From the NCBI GenBank assembly GCA_030065175.1, contig JASJDH010000018.1, positions 1-41,771 on the forward strand: a DNA stretch of 41,771 nucleotides, in the 5' to 3' direction. Positions 7,304-15,908 of this stretch are shown piece after piece. The notes beneath the pieces are model-generated. The model did no database searches. It saw only the letters and a program-made list of their open reading frames with translations, and was not told where the DNA came from. Positions within the stretch are counted from its first letter, which is position 1. The number at the start of each line of letters is the position of its first letter. The position numbers and the translations under genes were made by a program. Source of the stretch: Leptolyngbyaceae cyanobacterium MO_188.B28. GTDB taxonomy: Bacteria > Cyanobacteriota > Cyanobacteriia > Phormidesmidales > Phormidesmidaceae.

Positions 7304-9697
7304 ATGCAGCAAGCTCCACAGCCGATTGAAAAAGATTTGGTGCTAGTGGGTGGGGGACACACCCACGCTATTGTCCTGAGGATGTGGGCGATGGCTCCCT
7401 TGCCGGGCGTTCGGCTGACCTTAATTACCAATCTGGCGGACACCCCCTACTCCGGTATGCTGCCCTGCCATATCTCCGGCTTATACAACTTTGACGAATC
7501 CCATATTGATCTGAGACCGCTAACCCGTTTCGCGAACTGCCGTCTCTTTATGGATACTGCGGTTGGCCTGGATTTGAATCATCAAAGTGTTCTGTGCGCA
7601 CATCATCCGCCTGTTGCTTACGATGTGCTCTCTATTGACACGGGCAGTACGCCAACAACGATCCAAGTTCCAGGGGCGGCTGAGTATACAGTGCCCGCCA
7701 AACCCGTCCCCAATCTACTCGCAGAATGGGGCAAACTGACTGAACAGGTCGCTCAAACCCCTCAGCGCCCTGTGGTCATCGGAATTGTCGGCGGCGGCGT
7801 TGGCGGGATTGAATTGACTTTGAACATGCAGGTGCGGCTTCACAACATTTTGAAGCAAGCAGGACAGCCGCTTAGCAACCTGACGGTGCATCTTTTTCAT
7901 CGAGGCGCTGAAATCGCCACTGGCCGGAATCCCTGGACTCGTAAACATCTACAGACATTATTGATGCGTCGCGGCATTCAGTTGCATCAACGGGAAAATG
8001 TTGTGGCAGTCGAAAAGGCGTCTGCCAATTCCCAGCAGCATTGGGTCCGATGCGCGTCGGGACTGGCGGTGGCCTGCGATCGCATCTTCTGGGTGACCAA
8101 CGCTTCAGCGCCAGACTGGATCCAACCATCGGGAATCCAACGGGATACCGCAGGCTTTATTCTGGTAGGCGATACGCTCCAGTCCCTCTCCCATCCCAAC
8201 GTGTTCGCCGCCGGCGACATCGCTACAATGGCGAACCATCCCCGACCCAAAGCTGGCGTATTCGCCGTCCGCCAGGGCAAACCCTTGTTCCATAATCTAC
8301 AGCGATACCTTCTAGATCGCCCCTTAAAACCCTTCATCCCCCAAAAACAATTCCTCAACATCATCGATACCGGCTCCGGCTCCGCCATCGCCTCCCGCGG
8401 CCCCTTCAGTTGGGAATCCCGCCTGGCCCGACGCTGGAAAGACTGGATCGACCGCAACTTCATGGCCCTCTTCACGGATTTTCCGGACATGGAAAATCAG
8501 AAACCACAGACCCGCAAGAAGGCGCTGAGGGCAACATCCAAAATCCTTAGCGGAGCAGAGCGGAGCCATGCCCCTAGGGCTATAAATCCAAAATCCAAAA
8601 TCCAACCCCTTCCAACCCCCACATCCACCTCTCCCGTCACCCCATATTGCGCGGGTTGCGGCTCAAAAATCGGCAGCGCAGCCTTAGATAAAGCCTTAAA
8701 GCGAGTTCTAGAGAACTCCCCCGACCCTAGCCAATGGCCCCAGACCGACAATATTTTGATTGGTCTCAACGACCCTGACGATGCGGCAGTGGTGAAAATC
8801 CCAGCGGGTCAGGCGATGGCGCACACAGTGGACTATTTTCGGGCAATCGTGGACGATCCCTTTATTTTTGGCCAAATCGCCGTCAACCATTGTCTTAGCG
8901 ACCTGTTCGCCATGGGCGCTGAACCCCAAAGCGCATTAGCGATCGCCACCCTGCCCTATGCCACTGAAAGTAAGCAGGAAGAAATCCTCTATCAGCTGCT
9001 ATCGGGCGCTAACAAAGCCCTGGCCCAGTCAAAAACGCCCTTGGTCGGCGGCCATACCACGGAAGGGTCGGAACTTGCTCTGGGATTCGCCTGCAATGGC
9101 TTAGCAAATCCGAATCGCCTGCTGCGTAAATCAGGCATGCAACCCGGACAAACACTGATTCTGACTAAACCCTTGGGAACTGGCGTTCTGTTCGCCGCCG
9201 ATATGCGGCTGGCGGCTAAAGGACGATGGATTGAGGGTGCGATTGCAGCCATGCTCCAATCCAACCAAGCCGCCGCCCTCTGTCTTCAGCGCCATCAAGC
9301 AACCGCCTGCACCGACGTCACCGGCTTCGGATTATTGGGCCATCTGCTAGAAATGGTAAAAGCCTCACGGGTTTCTGTCACATTGGACCTAAGCCATCTC
9401 CCCGTTCTCAACGGGACACGGGAAATTCTCGCCCAAGGCATCGTCAGCTCCCTTCACCCCCAAAACCTGCAGGCTGCCAGCGCCCTCCAAAGTCGCGCTA
9501 GCGCCAGCCGCCACCCCGACTACCCCCTACTCTTCGACCCCCAAACCGCCGGCGGACTCCTCGCATCCATTCCGGCGGAAGAAGCGGAGGACTGTCTAAA
9601 TGCGCTTCATCACCTTGGCTATCAAGCAAGCTGCTGTATCGGGCAGGTATTTTCACTGAACCAGTCAACCCAACCCATCACCATCGATAAGTGGTGA
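7304..9697 (+). CDS. selD: FAD/NAD(P)-binding domain fused to selenide, water dikinase (SelD)
   Basis: The 797-aa protein has two parts. Residues 1 to about 385 form an NDH-2-like pyridine-nucleotide oxidoreductase: LVGGGHTHAIVL at the N-terminus, a second dinucleotide motif GIVGGGVGGIEL, and VFAAGDIATM. A linker of about 60 residues follows. SelD covers about 445-797, with catalytic Cys452 and Lys455 in CAGCGSK (Ser replaces the second cysteine of the E. coli motif), then DDAAVV, NHCLSDLFAMGAEP, GGHTTEG, TDVTGFGLLGHL and FDPQTAGGLL. SelD makes selenophosphate from selenide and ATP. This fusion is known in cyanobacteria; the role of the oxidoreductase half is not established here. The gene starts 7 bp after the RNase gene, and mnmH, which uses selenophosphate, follows. 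Confidence 0.93.
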   Translation: MQQAPQPIEKDLVLVGGGHTHAIVLRMWAMAPLPGVRLTLITNLADTPYSGMLPCHISGLYNFDESHIDLRPLTRFANCRLFMDTAVGLDLNHQSVLCAHHPPVAYDVLSIDTGSTPTTIQVPGAAEYTVPAKPVPNLLAEWGKLTEQVAQTPQRPVVIGIVGGGVGGIELTLNMQVRLHNILKQAGQPLSNLTVHLFHRGAEIATGRNPWTRKHLQTLLMRRGIQLHQRENVVAVEKASANSQQHWVRCASGLAVACDRIFWVTNASAPDWIQPSGIQRDTAGFILVGDTLQSLSHPNVFAAGDIATMANHPRPKAGVFAVRQGKPLFHNLQRYLLDRPLKPFIPQKQFLNIIDTGSGSAIASRGPFSWESRLARRWKDWIDRNFMALFTDFPDMENQKPQTRKKALRATSKILSGAERSHAPRAINPKSKIQPLPTPTSTSPVTPYCAGCGSKIGSAALDKALKRVLENSPDPSQWPQTDNILIGLNDPDDAAVVKIPAGQAMAHTVDYFRAIVDDPFIFGQIAVNHCLSDLFAMGAEPQSALAIATLPYATESKQEEILYQLLSGANKALAQSKTPLVGGHTTEGSELALGFACNGLANPNRLLRKSGMQPGQTLILTKPLGTGVLFAADMRLAAKGRWIEGAIAAMLQSNQAAALCLQRHQATACTDVTGFGLLGHLLEMVKASRVSVTLDLSHLPVLNGTREILAQGIVSSLHPQNLQAASALQSRASASRHPDYPLLFDPQTAGGLLASIPAEEAEDCLNALHHLGYQASCCIGQVFSLNQSTQPITIDKW
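8536..8604. repeat. AAAATCC-type short repeats inside the selD linker
   Basis: Copies of ATCCAAAATCC occur at 8536-8546 and again in tandem at about 8584-8604. They flank a GC-rich stretch containing the palindrome CCCTAGGG. This sequence style is typical of intergenic cyanobacterial repeats, yet here it is read in frame as the interdomain linker. A similar copy lies upstream of mnmH at 9845-9866. Confidence 0.6.
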
Positions 9698-9844
9698 GGG
9701 TCTTCAAAGAATAAATTGGGAAATCGTTTGAAAATCTGATAGAAAATGGCGTCTCTTTTCACGGCGGAAACGAGGCTCTAAGCAATCCTGTATTATGAGG
9801 TGATGGTTTTCTCACACTATCTAGGCTTCTTTGCCTTTCCCCTC

Positions 9845-9866
9845 TAAAATCCAAAATCTAAAATCA
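9845..9866. repeat. AAAATCC/AAAATCT short tandem repeat upstream of mnmH
   Basis: Three imperfect heptamer units (AAAATCC, AAAATCT, AAAATCA) lie 35-55 bp upstream of the mnmH start. They resemble the repeats in the selD linker. Confidence 0.55.
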
Positions 9867-9900
9867 CTTCTTCTCCCTTCCCATCTATCTCGCCTAATCC

Positions 9901-10953
9901 GTGCCCCAATCCCTATCCGTAGATGAATTCCTCAACACGCCAGGCGAAATACTGGATGTTCGCAGCCCAGGCGAATACGCCCAAGGTCACATTCCAGGCG
10001 CTGTCAGTTTCCCATTATTTTCTGACGAAGAACGGGCTCAAGTGGGGACTTGCTACAAACAAGAGGGACGAGATCAGGCGGTTGAGTTGGGATTTGAGAT
10101 CGTCGGGCCAAAAACAGTCAATTTCCTTAGAAAAGCTAAGCAATTGACCCCTGACAAGCAAATACGACTGCACTGCTGGCGAGGCGGAATGAGAAGTCTT
10201 TCAGTCGCATGGATCCTTGAAATGGGGGGGCTTCAAGTCTCCCTGCTTGAGGGGGGGTACAAAGCCTTTCGCCAATGGGTGCGAGCGATCCTGGCAATGC
10301 CTAAACCCATTCAGGTATTAGGCGGCATGACCGGCTCCGCTAAAACAGAGATTCTAAACGCCTTAGCCTTTCAAGGGGACCAAGTCCTCGATCTAGAGGG
10401 GTTAGCGAATCATCGAGGGAGTAGTTATGGAGCCTTAGGAATGCCGCCTCAACCGAGCACCGAGCATTTTGAAAATCTGCTCGCCATGGCGTGGAACAAG
10501 TTTCATACCCAGTCCCCTATTTGGATTGAGGCAGAGAGCCGGAATATTGGCTCCTGCCGAATTCCTACAGAACTTTTTGAACAGATGAAACAGGCTGCTG
10601 CTTTAGAGATTACAAAATCGATTGAGGAGCGTCTGACTTTACTCGTAAAGATATATGGGCAAGCCAACCCAGACGATTTAATCACTGCCACAGAACGTAT
10701 CCGCAAACGACTGGGGGGACAGCGCACCCAGGAGGCGATCGCGCTCATCCGCGAGGCCAAATTAAAGGATGCAGTCGCCATTCTGCTAAGCTACTACGAT
10801 CGCGCCTACCAACATGACCTAGACCGACGACGGCAGCAAATCCCTACTGTTGACCTCAGGGGACTCTCCTATGAAGAAAGCGCCAAGTTACTTAAGGAGA
10901 AGGTGAGGTTTTATGGACTGGGAGTAGAGGAGATGGGGAAGATGGGGGAGTAG
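9901..10953 (+). CDS. mnmH: tRNA 2-selenouridine synthase MnmH (SelU)
   Basis: The 350-aa protein has an N-terminal rhodanese domain (ILDVRSPGEYAQGHIPGAV) with the catalytic cysteine at about residue 92 in HCWRGGMRS. A P-loop follows at about 142-149 (GMTGSAKT), and then the family motifs LANHRGSSYG and WIEAESRNIG. The enzyme converts 2-thiouridine at the tRNA wobble position to 2-selenouridine through a geranylated intermediate, using selenophosphate. It lies 203 bp downstream of selD on the same strand, which is the expected partner. The start is GTG at 9901. The C-terminal tail (GVEEMGKMGE) is encoded by a GA-rich stretch and may be poorly conserved. Confidence 0.94.
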   Translation: MPQSLSVDEFLNTPGEILDVRSPGEYAQGHIPGAVSFPLFSDEERAQVGTCYKQEGRDQAVELGFEIVGPKTVNFLRKAKQLTPDKQIRLHCWRGGMRSLSVAWILEMGGLQVSLLEGGYKAFRQWVRAILAMPKPIQVLGGMTGSAKTEILNALAFQGDQVLDLEGLANHRGSSYGALGMPPQPSTEHFENLLAMAWNKFHTQSPIWIEAESRNIGSCRIPTELFEQMKQAAALEITKSIEERLTLLVKIYGQANPDDLITATERIRKRLGGQRTQEAIALIREAKLKDAVAILLSYYDRAYQHDLDRRRQQIPTVDLRGLSYEESAKLLKEKVRFYGLGVEEMGKMGE

Positions 10954-10963
10954 AGGGGATGGA

Positions 10964-10984
10964 GGAGGAATCCCCAATTCCTCC
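10964..10984 (+). terminator. Hairpin after mnmH
   Basis: An 8-bp perfect inverted repeat (10964-10971 with 10977-10984, 5-nt loop) lies 11 bp after the mnmH stop. No clear U-tract follows, so it is a possible terminator or a simple GA/TC-rich hairpin. Confidence 0.4.
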
Positions 10985-11055
10985 CGATCCCTACCCCTAA
11001 CTCCGTACAAATGAGTAAGCTAGATAATGAATATTCGCTAACTTTTGTTTAAACT

Positions 11056-11253
11056 ATGATGATTCTTCCTGGTTCACCAGTTCGCGTCACCAATGTTGAC
11101 GATACTTACTACGGCTTCCAAGGCCAAGTTCAGCGAATAATCGACGGAAAAGTCGCTGTTCTCTTCGAGGGCGGTAATTGGGATAAGCTGGTCACCTTCA
11201 AACTCTCAGACCTAGAGACAGTTGTTAAAACGGCGGGGAAAGGCAAGAAGTAA
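11056..11253 (+). CDS. ndhS: NAD(P)H-quinone oxidoreductase subunit S (NdhS)
   Basis: The 65-aa product matches the small cyanobacterial NdhS family almost end to end: [41 protein letters not shown], and a lysine-rich tail (AGKGKK). NdhS has an SH3-like fold and sits on the peripheral arm of the photosynthetic NDH-1 complex, where it helps bind ferredoxin for cyclic electron flow. The start could be either of two adjacent ATG codons (11056 or 11059). The next gene begins 22 bp downstream. Confidence 0.93.
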   Translation: MMILPGSPVRVTNVDDTYYGFQGQVQRIIDGKVAVLFEGGNWDKLVTFKLSDLETVVKTAGKGKK

Positions 11254-11275
11254 CCCACTCAAGATGTAATCGACT

Positions 11276-11941
11276 ATGCGTCTTCCCTTACCCCAATTTG
11301 CGACGCGCGATCGTCAACCTGGCCATATCGCCGAGGTGATTGAAACATCAACCACCGAATTCTTGGCTCAGTGTTTAGACCCTGAAGCTTTGAATTTTCC
11401 AGTCATGCCGCCATTTGGAAGTTGGGTTAAGGCGACTGATGAAGAGTCGGGCAACCAAATCTACGGTGTGGTTTACCATGCCACCACCAGTCCGATTGAT
11501 TCTGTTCATCGGGCTAGAGCTTTGGGGTTATCGTTGCCAGAGTTAAGGGAGCAGCAACCTCAGATTTTCGCCATGCTGAAGACTGAATTCCGAGTGGCGA
11601 TTCTTGGATTTCAGCCAGAGCAAATAGGAGGGCGGGGAAATGGTCTCAGTGAATTGGTTTATCAGCATCTGCCGCCTCGTCCTCCTCAGGTGCACCAAGC
11701 TGTCTATCGTTGCGAACCGGCAGAAATCCTCCACTTCAGCGAACAATTTGACTTTCTACGAACGCTGCTGCAGACGCCTGGGGCGCCAGTGGAAGGGCTA
11801 ACTGCCGCAGTGATTCGCACTATCTATCAGTTGAGACAAGCTGACCGAACCTGGTTAGTTAAAGCAGGGCGCGCCCTGAGTCTCTTGCTGAAGGATGATT
11901 ATGATCGCCTCCGGATCATTTTGAATCAAATACATGTCTAG
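11276..11941 (+). CDS. HAS-barrel-like conserved cyanobacterial protein
   Basis: The 221-aa soluble protein contains MRLPLPQFATRDRQPGHIAEVIE and FLAQC, then PPFGSWVKA and YGVVYHATTSPIDSVHRA. The N-terminal half looks like the small beta-barrel (HAS-barrel) found at the start of HerA/ATP-synthase-type proteins. No ATPase domain follows; the rest is helical. I recognise it as a conserved cyanobacterial family of unknown function. It lies between ndhS and a FAD oxidoreductase, and its stop codon directly abuts the next ATG (11942), so translational coupling is likely. Confidence 0.75.
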   Translation: MRLPLPQFATRDRQPGHIAEVIETSTTEFLAQCLDPEALNFPVMPPFGSWVKATDEESGNQIYGVVYHATTSPIDSVHRARALGLSLPELREQQPQIFAMLKTEFRVAILGFQPEQIGGRGNGLSELVYQHLPPRPPQVHQAVYRCEPAEILHFSEQFDFLRTLLQTPGAPVEGLTAAVIRTIYQLRQADRTWLVKAGRALSLLLKDDYDRLRIILNQIHV

Positions 11942-13138
11942 ATGACGACCTACGACTGGATTGTGGTGGGAAATGGTCTGGCGGGGGCCGCCCTGAGTTA
12001 TGAACTCGCCCGCCAAGGCTTTTCGGTGCTGGTGTTAGAGCAGCATCGGCAGCCCAGCAGCGCCACCCGCTACAGCTATGGCGGCATTCCCTATTGGTCG
12101 GGAACCACTGCGATAACCCGCCAACTATGTCTGGAGGGCATTGAGCGCCATCGGATCTTATCCTCGGAACTCGATCGCGACACCCAATTTCGAGAGCTAG
12201 ACTTACTGCTGACCATTCCTAAGGGGGAGGATCCAGCGGTGATCGCGCCCCGATATGAGAAATTTGCAATTCCTCCCCAACTGGTCAGTGCGGCGGCAGC
12301 CCATGATCTAGAACCGAAATTGAATCCGGATGCGATCGAGGGAGCCCTCACCGTTCGCCACGGCCATGTCCACCCCTCAGCCCTAACAACCGCCTATAAC
12401 CATGCACTTCTACAACTGGGCGGGACAATTCAAATTGCCGCCGTCGCAGACCTGGTGCGAGTGGGTGATCGGATCACTGGCGTTGTGGCTGAGGGACAAC
12501 CCTACAGGGCTGGGAAGGTCGCGATCGCCAATGGCGCCGCTAGCCGTTCCCTTCTGAAAACCTGCGGAATTCCCGTACCGCTCTATTACAGTCATGCGGA
12601 ACTGATTGAAACGCCCCCCGTCGATTTCCAAATCCGCTGCCTACTCATGTCGGCCAGCTTGAAAAGATCGGATTTAGAATCCCAGGCCAGCCGCCCCGAA
12701 ATCGATCAGCTTTGGGATCAGCCTGGCCATGAAGTCGCCCCGCCCATCCTAGACGCCGGGGTGATTCAATTCCAAGACAACTCTCTGCGGATGGGCCAAA
12801 TCAGTCGCGCCCTGACATCCCTTGAACCTCACGTTAATGCCGCCCAGAGTCAAGCCGACTTGAGAACCGCCAATTCAGCCTTGATCCCTGCTCTAAACGG
12901 TGTCCCGGGAGCCTGGTCTCGCTGTCTTGTCTCCTTCACCCGCGACGGTCTGCCTCTAGTGGGACCGTTGGGCGGAATTGAAGGGATCCATATTTTTTCC
13001 GGCTTCACCAGCCCATTTGCCCTATTGCCGCCAATCGCAACGCGCTTCGCTCAATGGCTTGGCGGCAAATCGGATCCGATCATTGAACAGATGCGGCCCG
13101 ATCGCTTCACACACCAATTTGAAAAAAGCGGAGACTAG
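11942..13138 (+). CDS. FAD-dependent oxidoreductase, D-amino-acid oxidase (DAO) family
   Basis: The 398-aa protein opens with a classical FAD Rossmann motif (WIVVGNGLAGAALSYELARQG) and an acidic end to the second strand (VLVLEQ). The C-terminal DAO-type motif is FTRDGLPLVGPLGGIEGIHIFSGFTS. The family oxidises amines or amino acids such as glycine, sarcosine or D-amino acids; the substrate here cannot be told. No signal peptide is present. It directly follows the HAS-barrel-like gene, with no spacer, in an apparent ndhS operon. Confidence 0.85.
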   Translation: MTTYDWIVVGNGLAGAALSYELARQGFSVLVLEQHRQPSSATRYSYGGIPYWSGTTAITRQLCLEGIERHRILSSELDRDTQFRELDLLLTIPKGEDPAVIAPRYEKFAIPPQLVSAAAAHDLEPKLNPDAIEGALTVRHGHVHPSALTTAYNHALLQLGGTIQIAAVADLVRVGDRITGVVAEGQPYRAGKVAIANGAASRSLLKTCGIPVPLYYSHAELIETPPVDFQIRCLLMSASLKRSDLESQASRPEIDQLWDQPGHEVAPPILDAGVIQFQDNSLRMGQISRALTSLEPHVNAAQSQADLRTANSALIPALNGVPGAWSRCLVSFTRDGLPLVGPLGGIEGIHIFSGFTSPFALLPPIATRFAQWLGGKSDPIIEQMRPDRFTHQFEKSGD

Positions 13139-13632
13139 AGCTAAAGCACCCTCAGCGACGATCTTCTCTATTGCCGCCAGCATCCGGTATATAGAGAAGA
13201 TGTTGCAGGCTCCAGTATGATGAATAGCCGACAGAAAGTAGCTAATAAAAGGGGGCTCCTCAGAGACTGCTCCCCTGTAGGAATTATCTAGGCATCGCCC
13301 TCTTAGGCGGTATTGGCCTTGAATTTAAGCTGAGAAATTCGGGAGGAGTAGGAGGAATACAAAAGTCAGAAGCTAGACAGGAGCTGAATTCTGTCTCCTG
13401 TCTCCTGCTATTCTTTCCTAGGAAGATTTTCCTACTTTAAGTGGATGGCAATATCATTATTTAAATTCAATCCTTTTTTCGTATATCATTGCTATTAATC
13501 AATGCATAATTCGCCCAGCGCTAGCTATGCATCTTTGAATTCTTTGGGGCGTCAGACGTAGTCGCTGAAGCTTCGAAAATCTCCCCAACCTGATATCGTT
13601 TCGCCCAACTGACGCTAGTAGGTATCTGACGC
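13139..13632. other. Intergenic region with several hairpins upstream of the transketolase-like gene
   Basis: This 494-bp stretch holds an 11-bp perfect inverted repeat (13161-13171 with 13191-13201), a GGGG/CCCC stem near 13250-13275, and an 8-bp inverted repeat (13376-13383 with 13395-13402). The first may end the upstream operon although it lacks a U-tract. The AT-rich part from 13440 to 13510 could hold the promoter of the next gene. No ORF or tRNA was recognised. Confidence 0.5.
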
Positions 13633-15840
13633 ATGACAGCAGTAACCCCGCGACCCACCACCCCCGCTTTTTATGACGGCATTCAGTATTTTGGCGAACC
13701 CTCGCCGGAATTTGAACAATATAGCAAGGCTCCCGTCATCTCTGAGCATCAGACTGCGATCTCCAATCCGACCGATCCAGCAGCAGTTTGCCAGACCCTG
13801 TTGGCGGCGGACGCCCTCCGCTATCTAACGCTTCAAGTCACAGCAAGTAAAGCGTCCGGGCACCCTGGGGGATTCGCCAGCATCGCCGATGGCATTGCTG
13901 CGCTGGTTATGTTGGGGTACAAAAATATCATTACGGAGGTAGGTCACCACGCCCCCGGATTCTACAGCACCATGTTTTTAGATCGATCCCTGGAGACTAT
14001 GGGGATTGAAACCGTGCAAGACATGCGCGATCGCTTTCGGGAAACCAACGGTCTGCTGGGACACCTGTCAGGACAAATTCCTGGGTTGCTGAATCCCGCG
14101 GGTCCCCTGGGACAAGGTCAACACTTCGCCATGGCTGGGGCTAAACTCCACCCAGGCCAGTTATTCCCCGTCACTATTGGCGATGGCGGCTTAGGCGAGC
14201 CCTATATCATGAGCAGCCTGGCCCACTTCAACACCGCTTACCCCAAGGTCACCAACTTTCTGCCCATCCTGGTCTGGAATGGATTCTCCCAGGAACACCA
14301 CAGCATGGTGTCCACCAAGTCCAATGAAGAAATGACCGCTTATTGGACCGGCAACGGGTTTGCGGAAGTCATCCTGGTGGATGCGAAAGACTATGACGAT
14401 GCTGACCAACCTGGGGATTATGTCGACAGCACCGCCTTTTCCTTGAAGCAGCGGATGGCCTTCACCCAAGCCGTGCTAGAAGCGGTCGATAAGGCTGCTA
14501 AATCGGCTCTGGGAGGAACACTTACGGTGCTCATTATCAAGCAGCTTAAGGGGGCTGGCGTCCACAAGCGGGGGGCTCAATCCCACAACCTCTATCCTGG
14601 CGATACGGTGGAAAAAGACTATATCGTTAGCGCTCTTAAGGAACGGGCGATCCCGGCTAAAGCCTGGGAAATCGTCCGCACTAACTTTTTCCGCGCGAAT
14701 GGCGGCCCCGCTGCAAAAACCGTCGTCACAGAAATGGTTTTGCCGCTGGCAGACTTGGGAGACCTGCCCCTAGAAGAATTCCCCATCGGCGGCGATAAAA
14801 AAGTGGCCACGACCGCAATGGGGGCTCTGGCGGCCCATGTGGGACAACAGGACCCAAATTTCATCGTCACTAATGCCGATGGTAACGCCGCCTCCGGCAT
14901 CAATAATATTAACCAAGCCCTCAAAATCGTCCATCCCACCGTAGACAACACCTACTTCCAGGGACCATCCGGTCAAGTTTACGAACCCCTCAGCGAAGAC
15001 GCCTGCGCCGGGTTAGCGGCGGCCTTATCGCTATTCGGAGCCCGGACGCTTTGGTGTTCCTATGAATCATTCGCCATCAACGGCCTGCCCGTCTGGCAAA
15101 CCGTCACCCAGGCCATGGCTGAACTGCGTCGTCCCACCCCCGCCACCGTCACCCTCTTTACTGCCGGAGCCCTGGAACAAGGCCGCAATGGGTGGACCCA
15201 CCAGCGTCCAGAAATTGAAAATTACTTCGCTGGCATGATGCGCAATGGCAACGTGTTCCCTCTCTTTCCGATAGACGCCAATAGTATCCAGGTCTGCTAC
15301 GACTGGGCCTTAGGAGCCAAAAACAAAGGCGTCACCATCACCGCCAGTAAGTCGCCTCTGCCGATCCGCACCACCTTTGAACAAACCCAAACAGCGCTCA
15401 CCGACGGGGCGGTTGAACTGCAGTCCATCGCTGGCGAACAAACCGTTGTTTTTGCCGTGATCGGCGATATGACGCTAATTCCAGTTTACGAAGCCGCCCA
15501 GCAGTTAGCTGGCCAGGGAATAGGCTCCAGAATTATCGCCATTATCAGCCCTCGACGTCTCTATCGCCCCTCTGACACCGCTTGGGACACCTGCGCCGAA
15601 GCTGACGGCGGCTTCTTGGATGACGCCCAGTTTGACGCTCTTTTCAGCGGCGACGCCTTGATTGGGGTGACTGGCGGAACAAGCGCCATGCTAGAGCCTG
15701 TGATGCTGCGCAGCAACCTGAAGCGGGACGTCTTCGCTTGGAAACGGGGGGAAACCACCGCTAGCCCTGGCCATTTAATGGGTCTCAATGGCTTAACGGC
15801 TGAGAACTTTGTGAAGCGGGCAATTGAGTTACTCAGTTAA
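13633..15840 (+). CDS. Thiamine-diphosphate enzyme, transketolase/phosphoketolase-like
   Basis: The 735-aa protein has an N-terminal TPP domain (ASKASGHPGGFASIADGI, then GPLGQGQHFAMAGAKL). The cofactor motif opens GDGGLGEPYIM and closes 26 residues on at LPILVWNG, a spacing like that of phosphoketolases. A pyrimidine-binding domain follows (LFGARTLWCSYESFAINGL). Length lies between transketolase (about 670) and phosphoketolase (about 790). Synechocystis has a second, poorly understood phosphoketolase-like protein, Sll0529, of similar type; I think this is its ortholog, but that is memory and not a search. A phosphoketolase would release acetyl-phosphate from xylulose-5-P or fructose-6-P; a transketolase would exchange C2 units. 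Activity is unassigned. Confidence 0.75.
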   Translation: MTAVTPRPTTPAFYDGIQYFGEPSPEFEQYSKAPVISEHQTAISNPTDPAAVCQTLLAADALRYLTLQVTASKASGHPGGFASIADGIAALVMLGYKNIITEVGHHAPGFYSTMFLDRSLETMGIETVQDMRDRFRETNGLLGHLSGQIPGLLNPAGPLGQGQHFAMAGAKLHPGQLFPVTIGDGGLGEPYIMSSLAHFNTAYPKVTNFLPILVWNGFSQEHHSMVSTKSNEEMTAYWTGNGFAEVILVDAKDYDDADQPGDYVDSTAFSLKQRMAFTQAVLEAVDKAAKSALGGTLTVLIIKQLKGAGVHKRGAQSHNLYPGDTVEKDYIVSALKERAIPAKAWEIVRTNFFRANGGPAAKTVVTEMVLPLADLGDLPLEEFPIGGDKKVATTAMGALAAHVGQQDPNFIVTNADGNAASGINNINQALKIVHPTVDNTYFQGPSGQVYEPLSEDACAGLAAALSLFGARTLWCSYESFAINGLPVWQTVTQAMAELRRPTPATVTLFTAGALEQGRNGWTHQRPEIENYFAGMMRNGNVFPLFPIDANSIQVCYDWALGAKNKGVTITASKSPLPIRTTFEQTQTALTDGAVELQSIAGEQTVVFAVIGDMTLIPVYEAAQQLAGQGIGSRIIAIISPRRLYRPSDTAWDTCAEADGGFLDDAQFDALFSGDALIGVTGGTSAMLEPVMLRSNLKRDVFAWKRGETTASPGHLMGLNGLTAENFVKRAIELLS

Positions 15841-15908
15841 GGAAACATCTGCCATGATGGATCAGGAATTAAATATCCTACGTTAGCTAGACTCCAGCCT
15901 GTCAGTTT

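Noticed and set aside
8536-8604. Frameshift or gene boundary between an NDH-2-like gene and selD
   Set aside because: The frame is continuous from 7304 to 9697, and this fusion is known in cyanobacteria, so it is treated as one gene.
13161-13201. Functional Rho-independent terminator after the FAD oxidoreductase
   Set aside because: The 11-bp stem is real but has a 19-nt loop and no U-tract, so it is reported only as an inverted repeat in the intergenic entry.
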